From positions 1-10,118 of the forward strand of contig MNVP01000020.1 in assembly GCA_001871815.1 (NCBI GenBank): 10,118 bases of DNA. Direction: 5' to 3'. Below the pieces are notes generated by a model. That model did not search any database. It saw only the letters and a program-made list of their open reading frames with translations, and was not told the DNA's origin. Source of the DNA: Candidatus Omnitrophica bacterium CG1_02_40_15. Its GTDB lineage: Bacteria > Omnitrophota > Gorgyraeia > Gorgyraeales > Gorgyraeaceae. This document shows positions 1 through 6,046 of this stretch, piece after piece (the first letter of the stretch is position 1; every line of letters starts with the position of its first letter). Made by a program: the position numbers and the translations under genes.

Positions 1-279
1 CCAGAGCCCTGGCCCGTAAAATTCAAAAGCAATAGTGTTATCGCTCGAAATAAAAAATTTAGCTTTGTCAACGTCCAATACCCTGATCTTGTCTTTAAAA
101 ACAACGAGCGCATCGCCTTTCCCATAGGAGAGTTCCAGAGCATCAAGCACAGCGGATTTCAATTTCAGCTCTTCGTTTATAGAGATTAAAGGCATGGTAA
201 AAGAGTTCACACCTACAAGCAATACGCTTGATACAGTGCCCATCACCAGAACAAATAAAATTATCTTCAATGCTTTCAT
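1..279 (-). CDS. rnfG: RnfG, FMN-binding subunit of Rnf complex (N-terminal part)
   Basis: The first 93 codons of a gene that runs off the left edge. The protein opens MKALKIILFVLVMGTVSSVLL, a single membrane anchor, then a periplasm-facing region reaching the motif FYGPGLW at the edge. In the RnfG/NqrC family this G-x-G-L-W comes before the S-G-A-T site that carries covalent FMN; that site would lie outside the window. Position after rnfC and rnfD matches the usual C-D-G order, so E, A and B subunit genes are expected to the left. Role by family: relays electrons within the ion-pumping ferredoxin-linked Rnf complex. The start ATG (279-277) has no visible Shine-Dalgarno and is preceded by a 7-bp hairpin (293-311). 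NqrC is the alternative name, but the RnfC partner argues for Rnf. Confidence 0.85.
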   Translation of the reverse strand, partial: MKALKIILFVLVMGTVSSVLLVGVNSFTMPLISINEELKLKSAVLDALELSYGKGDALVVFKDKIRVLDVDKAKFFISSDNTIAFEFYGPGLW

Positions 280-292
280 TTTTATAATAGTT

Positions 293-311
293 TAGTTTCT
301 ATAGGAAACTA
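293..311. repeat. 7-bp perfect hairpin in front of rnfG
   Basis: TAGTTTC, a 5-base loop (300-304) and GAAACTA form a perfect inverted repeat. In the rnf transcript it ends 13 nt before the rnfG start codon, where a ribosome would load, and no Shine-Dalgarno is visible there. It could modulate rnfG translation or be chance; the stem is short. Confidence 0.4.
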
Positions 312-319
312 TGGTATTC

Positions 320-414
320 TTCGAGCGGCCATCTAAACTTATTACGCAAGCTAAGTCGAGAAGCCCAATGGTTCTCGACTGGGTTTACATACATAGCTGC
401 ATCGTCCGCTCGAA
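320..414. repeat. 95-nt three-tier nested stem-loop between rnfD and rnfG
   Basis: Outer arms TTCGAGCGG (320-328) and CCGCTCGAA (406-414) pair perfectly over 9 bp. A middle pairing joins GCAAGCTA with TAGCTGC (one bulge). Inner arms AGTCGAGAA (354-362) and TTCTCGACT (372-380) pair perfectly over 9 bp around a 9-base loop. All three tiers nest into one long interrupted hairpin. It fills most of the 160-base gap between rnfD and rnfG, which holds no credible gene. No T-tract follows on either strand, so it is not a simple terminator. It could be a small palindromic mobile repeat or an mRNA structure tuning the rnfD/rnfG ratio. Confidence 0.6.
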
Positions 415-439
415 CAGTATTATATATTCTTATCACAAC

Positions 440-1510
440 TCATTTTTTCTTATACCTTGCTTTCAGCACCATTGTATCAATAAGAGGGGTAAATGCATTT
501 ACCAAAAGTATACTGAACATAACGCCTTCCATATATCCTGAAAGCCCTCTGATTAATACCGTCAAAAAACCAAGCAGAAAACCTGCTATCCACCTGCCTG
601 GTTTAGTAAAGGGGCTTGTTACTGGATCAGTGGCCATAAAGAAAGCGCCTAAAAGCAATCCTCCTGAAAGAAGCTGGAACCCACCCAATGCAAATTGCGT
701 ATGAATCAAGTGGTTACCCAAATAAGGAAAAATAACTACTGTGGCAAGATAAGCCAATGGCAGGCGCCAGTCAACTATGCGCATAGCTATCAAAAATAAC
801 CCGCCGGCGATGATACCTACTCGGAATGTCTCGCCTATACAGCCAGCAGACTGGCCAAGCATAAGGTTTGAATAAGAAGTAATTATGCCCTGGTTTTTGA
901 AAAGTGCCAGCGGTGTAGCAGTTGTTATGGCATCCACGCTATTTTGAAAGTGGATAAAGCCTCCAAGGCCTTTATTAAAAGGCATCTGCCAGTTCATTGT
1001 CATGATATTCGGAAAAGCTATTGTCAGGAACACCCTTCCCACTATAGCCGGGTTAAAGATATTTCTGCCTGTGCCGCCAAAGGCCTCTTTACCGAATATG
1101 ACGCCAAACATAACTCCGATAGCTACTACCCATAAAGGCACTCCCGGAGGAAGGATAAGCGGGAATATCAAACCTGTGACCAAAAATCCTTCGTGTATCT
1201 CTTTTTTCCTGAATACGGCAAAACATACCTCTATAAGCCCTCCAAAGGCGTAAGACACCATAATCACGAGAAAGACTCTCAGGCCCCAGAAATATACTGA
1301 GGCTATTGTAACTGGCATTAGCGCTATAATAACAAGCGACATCAGGCGCTTTATATCCATATTATCCACAATATGAGGAAGGCTGGTAACTTTATCGGTG
1401 CCAAAAAAGAATTCATCCATGGCATTCAACACTGGCTTGAATATCATAAGCGCTTTATTTTTTTGACTGGCCTTATTCATGTTCTCAAGAATGACTTTTA
1501 TTATTTTCAT
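440..1510 (-). CDS. rnfD: RnfD/NqrB-family membrane subunit, covalent-FMN ion pump
   Basis: A 356-aa polytopic membrane protein of the NqrB/RnfD family, about the usual RnfD length. Hydrophobic segments run from about residue 56 to 345. Conserved signatures: GGTGRNIFNPAIVGR (145-159), ITTATP (195-200) where T199 is the likely FMN-attachment threonine, GCIGETF (223-229), FMATDPVTSP (291-300) and EGVMFSILLVNAFTPLID near the end. By family it forms the ion-translocating core with RnfA and RnfE and holds FMN in a phosphoester bond to threonine. The GGTGRN motif and the MDIKRLM stretch (51-57) look more like NqrB than proteobacterial RnfD (GGLGQN). It starts 53 nt after rnfC, with a weak purine-rich AGAGAGA upstream. 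A palindrome lies in the gap. The FeS-bearing RnfC upstream favours the rnfD name. Confidence 0.9.
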   Translation of the reverse strand: MKIIKVILENMNKASQKNKALMIFKPVLNAMDEFFFGTDKVTSLPHIVDNMDIKRLMSLVIIALMPVTIASVYFWGLRVFLVIMVSYAFGGLIEVCFAVFRKKEIHEGFLVTGLIFPLILPPGVPLWVVAIGVMFGVIFGKEAFGGTGRNIFNPAIVGRVFLTIAFPNIMTMNWQMPFNKGLGGFIHFQNSVDAITTATPLALFKNQGIITSYSNLMLGQSAGCIGETFRVGIIAGGLFLIAMRIVDWRLPLAYLATVVIFPYLGNHLIHTQFALGGFQLLSGGLLLGAFFMATDPVTSPFTKPGRWIAGFLLGFLTVLIRGLSGYMEGVMFSILLVNAFTPLIDTMVLKARYKKK

Positions 1511-1538
1511 CTAAATCTCTCTACCCATCATACATGGC

Positions 1539-1567
1539 GTAGGGACAGGACACTGTCCTGTCCCTAC
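1539..1567. repeat. 14-bp perfect palindrome over the rnfC stop codon
   Basis: Arms GTAGGGACAGGACA (1539-1552) and TGTCCTGTCCCTAC (1554-1567) are perfect inverted copies around one central base (1553). On the minus strand the rnfC stop TAG (1566-1564) is inside the first arm, so the element supplies the end of rnfC. There is no T-run after it, so it is not a typical intrinsic terminator. It resembles REP-type interspersed palindromes, which are often spread by a TnpA-REP protein encoded elsewhere; that is inference. It could act as an mRNA-stabilising or attenuating hairpin between rnfC and rnfD. Confidence 0.75.
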
Positions 1568-3063
1568 AGTTTTGTCACACCTCTATATTCTTTTATGCCC
1601 TTAAGGTTAAAATAAGGCAGTATGCACTGGGTGCTGTCGCATCCCTGCATGATAAGTTTATCCTGGCCTTCCTTTATAATCTTCATGAGTGAAATTTTTG
1701 AAGGGCACACATAACTGCATAGCCCGCACTCAATACAATTAAATATGCCATAGTTCATGATGGTTTCGTCTATCAAATTTCGCTGGACATACTTGGCTAA
1801 GAGATGGGGTATTATTTTAACAGGGCAAGCCCTTTCGCAGAAACCGCAGGAGATACAAGGCCTTTCTTCTCCATGTTTATTGGTATCAGGCGCCCTCTTT
1901 ACCCAGGGCAGCATTTCTGCCAGAAAAGCCCTTGTGTAAGAGTCCCTGGTTTTACCCAGCCTCATGAATGATAGAAATTCCCTTTCCCTTTTTTCCGGTA
2001 TAGCTATTATATGAGAAAACGTCCTGTCTACAGGCAGGCTGATATCGTTTAATTGAAATCCTGTCAAAAGGCTGTTTAAGGCCACCCGGATAGGGCTTTC
2101 AGTTTTAACCCTTTCTGCAAGGATATCCTTTAAAGATGTTCCTACTCGCACCTTTATGTGAATATTATCTTTTATTGAAGGGCCGCAGATAGCAATAATC
2201 CTTTCGATGAACGGCTTGCCCTCGCAAACTGCTTCATAGACACCTAAGACAGCCTGAATATTCAAGATCACCACGCCGATATTTGCGGCTGAATAGCCGT
2301 ATGGAAAATTCTGGTTGAGTATGGTTGGAACGAGTATTTCATCGTAACCTTGAGGATATTTTGGCTCCAACGGATATGTATCGAGCCATTCTAACTGGGA
2401 CGTTAGCTTCGTTACCTGTTCTATTATATTTCTCTTTTTCGAATTCAGGCTTAGATGTACCTTAGAATTCGGCATAATCCTTTTCAGGATCTTTACGCCT
2501 TCTAAAAAATTTAAAAGATTCTTTTCTTTCAGCAATAAATCCAGAGAGATATTATAAGGCTCTGAGCCTATGCCATGCACAATAAGGTGTTTTACTTCTT
2601 CCGGCGGAATGATCGAACTTTTGAAACGGGTAGGTATCCCTTCTCTGTCCAGCGAGCTTACACCTGACAGGTAAACCAATTCTTCTATCTTTTCATTGCT
2701 CAATCTTGCCCACTCTAGAGAGCATCTTTCTAATCTGGGAATCTCTTTAGAGGCATTGGTTGTCCGGATGATAACCATGGCGGTCTGGCGTTTAAAATAA
2801 TTCATCCGTTTGACATCTTCTACGACCCCGTTCACTGAAGAATGTATCGGAGATGAAACAACGCTGTCATCCCTTGCAATAGTCTGGCCGGCAAATACTG
2901 CATCTCCTTTTTTAACCAGGCTCTTCAATTCTGCGCCAAAACCCTGTTTAAGCGGTATAGTTACCAGGGCTGGTATCTGATTTTCTACAATCACAGGCCT
3001 GGCCTGGCCGTTAAAATTTTTGAATCTATATCCGCCTCTAAATGTCCTCGCAGGTTTCAACAT
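1564..3063 (-). CDS. rnfC: RnfC, Fe-S subunit of Rnf complex
   Basis: A 499-aa membrane-peripheral subunit. The N-terminus FRGGYRF and the biotinyl/lipoyl-like fold (about 25-100, with LVKKGDAVFAGQTIA) match RnfC, followed by the SLBB region (about 240-340). Two ferredoxin-type motifs close the protein: CISCGFCERACP (C403, C406, C409, C413) and CIECGLCSYVCPSK (C443, C446, C449, C453), typical of RnfC and absent from NqrA. By family it is the electron-entry subunit passing electrons between NAD(H) and the other Rnf subunits. Oddity: where RnfC normally has a Gly-rich GGAGFPT loop, this protein reads SSLDREGIPT (136-145), and the usual ECEPY reads GSEPY (166-170), so nucleotide/FMN binding may be altered. 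ATG lies 1 nt after the MerR gene stop, with GGCGG just upstream inside that gene. C-terminal CDSTQC is extra. Confidence 0.92.
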   Translation of the reverse strand: MLKPARTFRGGYRFKNFNGQARPVIVENQIPALVTIPLKQGFGAELKSLVKKGDAVFAGQTIARDDSVVSSPIHSSVNGVVEDVKRMNYFKRQTAMVIIRTTNASKEIPRLERCSLEWARLSNEKIEELVYLSGVSSLDREGIPTRFKSSIIPPEEVKHLIVHGIGSEPYNISLDLLLKEKNLLNFLEGVKILKRIMPNSKVHLSLNSKKRNIIEQVTKLTSQLEWLDTYPLEPKYPQGYDEILVPTILNQNFPYGYSAANIGVVILNIQAVLGVYEAVCEGKPFIERIIAICGPSIKDNIHIKVRVGTSLKDILAERVKTESPIRVALNSLLTGFQLNDISLPVDRTFSHIIAIPEKREREFLSFMRLGKTRDSYTRAFLAEMLPWVKRAPDTNKHGEERPCISCGFCERACPVKIIPHLLAKYVQRNLIDETIMNYGIFNCIECGLCSYVCPSKISLMKIIKEGQDKLIMQGCDSTQCILPYFNLKGIKEYRGVTKL

Positions 3064-3064
3064 G

Positions 3065-3376
3065 TTATGGCCGCCTATGCCTTATATATACAGGGCAAAT
3101 CTTCTTTTCTTCTTCTTCACAGTATTTTATTTCCCAGCAATTGGTTGTGCTCAATATCTTTTTAACGCCCTGGATATTTATCCTATTTTTTTGGAGCATA
3201 TCCTTTATTTCTTTCAGGCGCTCAATGTCGCATCTTGAATAAAATCTATTTTTTCCCAGGCGGGCAGGTTTGATTAAGCCTTTTTTCTCCCAGATACGCA
3301 GCGTAGCTGTACAAACCTTGATAAGATCTGCAGTGATGCCTATGGTGTAAAGAGGCGTGGTATATCCTTGTTGCAC
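3065..3376 (-). CDS. MerR-family regulator with Cys-rich C-terminal tail
   Basis: A 103-aa protein. Residues about 8-75 form a MerR-type winged helix: YTIGITADLIKVCTATLRIW, then KKGLIKPARLGKNRFYS and DIERLKEIKDMLQK, then INIQGVKKIL. The tail carries CWEIKYC (C80-C86), seven residues, then CPVY (C94). This CWE-x-K-x-C / CP-x-Y pattern recurs in small sensor or redox-linked bacterial proteins; here it replaces the coiled-coil effector region of longer MerR proteins. It may bind metal or an Fe-S cluster or be a thiol switch, perhaps with C22 or C49; this is inference. Start is GTG at 3376, supported by Shine-Dalgarno AGGGGAG at 3381-3387. It is first in the rnf operon, 1 nt from rnfC, so it probably regulates it and itself. 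Confidence 0.85.
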   Translation of the reverse strand: MQQGYTTPLYTIGITADLIKVCTATLRIWEKKGLIKPARLGKNRFYSRCDIERLKEIKDMLQKNRINIQGVKKILSTTNCWEIKYCEEEEKKICPVYIRHRRP

Positions 3377-3380
3377 TTTG

Positions 3381-3387
3381 CTCCCCT
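3381..3387 (-). promoter_or_regulatory. Shine-Dalgarno deciding the GTG start of the MerR gene
   Basis: AGGGGAG on the minus strand lies 4 nt before the GTG at 3376-3374. It is the strongest ribosome-binding site in this region and supports the non-ATG start. Confidence 0.75.
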
Positions 3388-3399
3388 ATGTATAATAGG

Positions 3400-3422
3400 T
3401 ATTTTTATATCATATATAAATA
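3400..3422. promoter_or_regulatory. Near-perfect AT-rich dyad across the merR-rnf -10/spacer, candidate operator
   Basis: The 23 bases are an inverted repeat centred on 3411 with a single mismatched pair; half-sites begin TATTT and end AAATA. The dyad covers the predicted -10 and most of the spacer of the merR promoter. MerR-family regulators classically bind a dyad between -35 and -10, so this is the natural candidate operator. Pure AT content lowers certainty. Confidence 0.4.
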
Positions 3423-3432
3423 TTGTTTGCAA
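3404..3432 (-). promoter_or_regulatory. Predicted sigma70-type promoter of the merR-rnf operon
   Basis: Minus strand: -35 TTGCAA (3432-3427), a 17-bp spacer, then -10 TATAAA (3409-3404). Transcription would start near 3397, giving a leader of about 20 nt before the GTG. It points away from the divergent helicase gene. The region is AT-rich, so chance matches are possible, but spacing and position are right. Confidence 0.55.
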
Positions 3433-3467
3433 GCACTTTTTTTATTTTTATTTTTAGAAAAAAAGGG

Positions 3468-3473
3468 TATAAT
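3468..3473 (+). promoter_or_regulatory. Consensus -10 box immediately before the helicase start
   Basis: TATAAT ends 7 bases before the ATG at 3481, so a transcript from it would begin essentially at the start codon, giving a leaderless mRNA. No Shine-Dalgarno is visible at usable distance, which fits. The -35 region is only T-rich (around 3445-3450) and weak. Confidence 0.35.
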
Positions 3474-3480
3474 ACTAGGC

Positions 3481-5361
3481 ATGATTTATGATCCATTTCA
3501 GGAAAAGGCCATCAATTATATTAAAGAAGGGTATTCGGTAATAGTATCTGCTCCTACAGGCGCTGGTAAAACTGTTATAGCTGAATATGTAATAAATGAC
3601 TGCCTGGCTAAAGGCGCGAAGGCCATATACACAGCCCCTATAAAAGCGCTTTCCAATCAGAAATTCAGGGATTTCCAGGAGAATTTCAGGAACCACATAG
3701 GCATACTTACAGGAGACGTTACAATAAACCCGTCAGCATCAATACTCATCATGACGACTGAAATATTCAGGAACAAAGTGCTGGAAGAAGAAACCAACCT
3801 GAACGAATATTCCTGGATAATCTTCGACGAAATACACTATCTGGACGATTACGAGCGCGGCACTGTGTGGGAAGAATCCCTCATATTCCTGCCGCCCAAG
3901 ATGAAAATGCTAGCGCTCTCAGCGACCATACCCAATATAGACGAATTTGCCAAATGGATCGAGTCGATACACAAAAAACCCCTTAAAGTGGTCAAAGAGG
4001 ACAAAAGGCCCGTGCCGCTGCATTTCTTTTTCCAGTGCCATAATAAAATCCTGGATAATACCAGAAGCATGCTAAATGTAGGACGGCACGAACAGTTTAA
4101 GCCGAATAAGCCCGTGGGCCTCGTAAAATACCTTTTTGAAAATAATAAACTGCCATGCATTTATTTCTGTTTCTCAAGAAGGCACTGTGAAAGGCTCGCA
4201 GAGGAAATCATGTGTTTTGATTTTTTAAATTACGATGAAAAACAGACCATAAAAACTCTTTACCGCGAGTTGCGTCAGAGATTCGACCTCCTGAACGAAA
4301 AAAGCGCTGAGGCCATGCTTCCTTTTGTAGAAAGAGGCATCGCGTTTCATCACGCAGGGATGATGCCCACGCTGAAGGAAGTAGTCGAAAGGCTTTTTAC
4401 CTCGAGACTAATAAAAGTGATATTTACAACAGAGACGTTCGCGCTGGGCATAAACATGCCCGCGCGGACAGTCGTGTTTAACGAGCTCAGGAAATTCTAC
4501 GGAAATTTTTACGGCACTTTAAAGACCCGGGATTTTTATCAGATGGCAGGCAGAGCCGGAAGGCGCGGCATAGACGAAGAAGGCTTTGTCTACTCCAGGG
4601 TAAACCTGCACCATACTTCCGGCCAGGAATTAAATAAAGTGATTTACGGCACCCCGGAAAAGGTGGAAAGTAAATTCAACGCCTCTTACGCCACTATATT
4701 GAACCTTTACAGTAAATACAAAGAAAAACTATACGAGATATACCCTCTCTCGTTTCATTATTTCCAGGCAAATAAACACTCAAGGCAAAAAGCCCTGGAC
4801 CTAATGTATAATAAAGTCAGGCTTTTGAAAGATCTGGGATATATAAAAAATAATTCTCTTATGAAAAAAGGCGAATTCGCCAGTAAGATCTACGGATATG
4901 AGCTCTCCCTCGCAGAGCTTTATGAAAGAGGGATCCTGGAAAATCTGTCAGAAACAGAACTCGGGATACTGTGCCTCGGACTTGTATTTGAGCCTAGAAA
5001 AATCAGCATCCTCCCTAAACTCTCTAAAACAGCAAAATCTATTAAAAATATCACTGAAACAGTCCTGGATAATATAGAAAGATCTGAAAGAAAACTAAAG
5101 ATAAGGCCTTTCAGCAAAAGATATTATTATCATCTTTCGCCTTGCCTGGAGGCATGGGTAAGAGGAGAAAATTTTGATAATATACTGAGGCTTACGGATT
5201 CTGACGAAGGGGAAATAATACGCTATTTCAGAATGGGTGTTCAGATACTCAGGGAACTAATGGACACTCCATGCTCTCCGGAATTCAAAGAAAAAGCCCT
5301 AAAATTAATTCGCATTATTAACCGAGATATAATAGACGCGGAAAAACAATTAAGAGGCTAA
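3481..5361 (+). CDS. Ski2-like superfamily 2 helicase with DSHCT domain
   Basis: A 626-aa helicase starting at MIYDPFQEKAI, which matches the family's F-x-x-F-Q opening. An upstream in-frame ATG at 3388 would add a 31-residue tail from AT-rich leader and is rejected. Motifs: APTGAGKT (I, 24-31), PIKALSNQK (Ia, 53-61), DEIH (II, 116-119), LSATIPN (III, 146-152), FHHAG (289-293), TTETFALGINMPAR (V, 316-329), QMAGRAGRRG (VI, 354-363). The C-terminus (about 480-620) matches the DSHCT domain, including EAWVRGENF, DEGEIIR and NRDIIDAEKQL. Relatives are Ski2/Mtr4 and bacterial HelY, ATP-driven 3'-5' RNA/DNA helicases; the Mtr4 arch insertion is absent. It is the only plus-strand gene, divergent from the merR-rnf operon and overlapping the phosphatase tail-to-tail by 12 nt. 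The exact substrate is unknown. Confidence 0.9.
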   Translation: MIYDPFQEKAINYIKEGYSVIVSAPTGAGKTVIAEYVINDCLAKGAKAIYTAPIKALSNQKFRDFQENFRNHIGILTGDVTINPSASILIMTTEIFRNKVLEEETNLNEYSWIIFDEIHYLDDYERGTVWEESLIFLPPKMKMLALSATIPNIDEFAKWIESIHKKPLKVVKEDKRPVPLHFFFQCHNKILDNTRSMLNVGRHEQFKPNKPVGLVKYLFENNKLPCIYFCFSRRHCERLAEEIMCFDFLNYDEKQTIKTLYRELRQRFDLLNEKSAEAMLPFVERGIAFHHAGMMPTLKEVVERLFTSRLIKVIFTTETFALGINMPARTVVFNELRKFYGNFYGTLKTRDFYQMAGRAGRRGIDEEGFVYSRVNLHHTSGQELNKVIYGTPEKVESKFNASYATILNLYSKYKEKLYEIYPLSFHYFQANKHSRQKALDLMYNKVRLLKDLGYIKNNSLMKKGEFASKIYGYELSLAELYERGILENLSETELGILCLGLVFEPRKISILPKLSKTAKSIKNITETVLDNIERSERKLKIRPFSKRYYYHLSPCLEAWVRGENFDNILRLTDSDEGEIIRYFRMGVQILRELMDTPCSPEFKEKALKLIRIINRDIIDAEKQLRG

Positions 5362-5991
5362 TTTAAGAACCTCTTCCAAAGATCTTATTACCTTTTTATT
5401 CTTATATTTTTTTACTGAATTAAGCGAGCTTGACCCGCCTGTTATAAATACCGCGTCCATCTTTGCCCTTTTTGCTGTTTCCATATCAATATCCATATCG
5501 CCTATAAACACCGCATCCTGAATCTTAACATGAAGTTTGCGGAGTATATAATAAAGCATTCCGGGATCAGGTTTAACGCTTCCTATTTTGTCAGCGCACG
5601 CCATTATATTGAAATATTTTTTCATATCAAGGGCTTTAAGTATGACTTTCGTAAAATAATACGGCCTGTTCGAAGCTATGGCCAGGAGACATGATTTTTT
5701 ATGCAGCCTGTTTAAAACCTTTTTAGCGTTTTTCTTTTGTTTCGAATATATAACCAGCGCTTTTTTATGATGTTTCCTATAAATATCGAGCGCCTCATCC
5801 ATCCTGTCATTCGGGAAGAACATCTCCATGAAAAGCCTGTCTCCCCTGCCTACCTTGCGCTTTGACTCATTATACGACACAGGCTCAAGCCCGAATCTCT
5901 TGCGCGTAAAATTCAGGCTTTTCCAAATAGCTGTATAGGCATCTGCTATAGTCCCATCCAGATCAAATATAAAAAGCTTCTTTGTATTCAT
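5350..5991 (-). CDS. HAD-superfamily phosphatase, phosphoglycolate-phosphatase-like
   Basis: A 213-aa cytosolic hydrolase of HAD subfamily I with a helical cap (about 16-85). Motif I is FDLDGT (D10 nucleophile, D12 acid/base), motif II is IASN (S107), motif III is K140-P141 and motif IV is GDMDIDM (D165, D169). Length and layout match Gph/PpaX-like phosphatases, which remove phosphate from small metabolites; the substrate cannot be told from sequence. The last 12 nt overlap the 3' end of the convergent helicase gene. The ATG at 5991 has no Shine-Dalgarno and lies 12 nt after a 21-bp palindrome (6004-6046) that may contain its promoter. The same palindrome precedes the ygiQ-like gene, suggesting shared control. 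Confidence 0.88.
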   Translation of the reverse strand: MNTKKLFIFDLDGTIADAYTAIWKSLNFTRKRFGLEPVSYNESKRKVGRGDRLFMEMFFPNDRMDEALDIYRKHHKKALVIYSKQKKNAKKVLNRLHKKSCLLAIASNRPYYFTKVILKALDMKKYFNIMACADKIGSVKPDPGMLYYILRKLHVKIQDAVFIGDMDIDMETAKRAKMDAVFITGGSSSLNSVKKYKNKKVIRSLEEVLKLAS

Positions 5992-6003
5992 ATGTTTTAA
6001 TCA

Positions 6004-6046
6004 AAACAACTTTACAAATCAACAATGTTGATTTGTAAAGTTGTTT
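6004..6046. repeat. Long perfect palindrome, copy 1 (21-bp arms), upstream of the HAD gene
   Basis: Arms 6004-6024 and 6026-6046 are perfectly complementary around one central base (6025). The outer part of each arm, AACAACTTTACAAA and its complement, is identical to copy 2 (7755-7795). The inner part reads TCAACA here and CTGACA there, with the matching changes in the other arm. It overlaps the 3' end of the ygiQ-like gene and ends 12 nt before the HAD start. On the minus strand it contains TTTACA and TGTAAA 17 bp apart. There is no T-tract, so it is not a standard terminator. Confidence 0.9.

Noticed and set aside
320..414. tRNA gene or integron attC site
   Set aside because: The three nested stems do not form a cloverleaf with D, anticodon and T arms, and the ends lack the GTTRRRY/RYYYAAC core sites of attC.
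311..541. Plus-strand reading frame of 76 codons across the rnfD-rnfG gap
   Set aside because: It covers the palindromic element and the antisense of the rnfD end, has no ribosome-binding site and no recognisable motif.
3388..3480. N-terminal extension of the helicase from an earlier in-frame ATG
   Set aside because: The added residues come from AT-rich leader, have no counterpart in the family, overlap the merR promoter region, and the family opening starts at the ATG at 3481.
6004..6046. Intrinsic transcription terminator after the ygiQ-like gene
   Set aside because: The stem is AT-rich and no U-tract follows on either strand; the same element lies in front of another gene, so terminator function is not the best reading.
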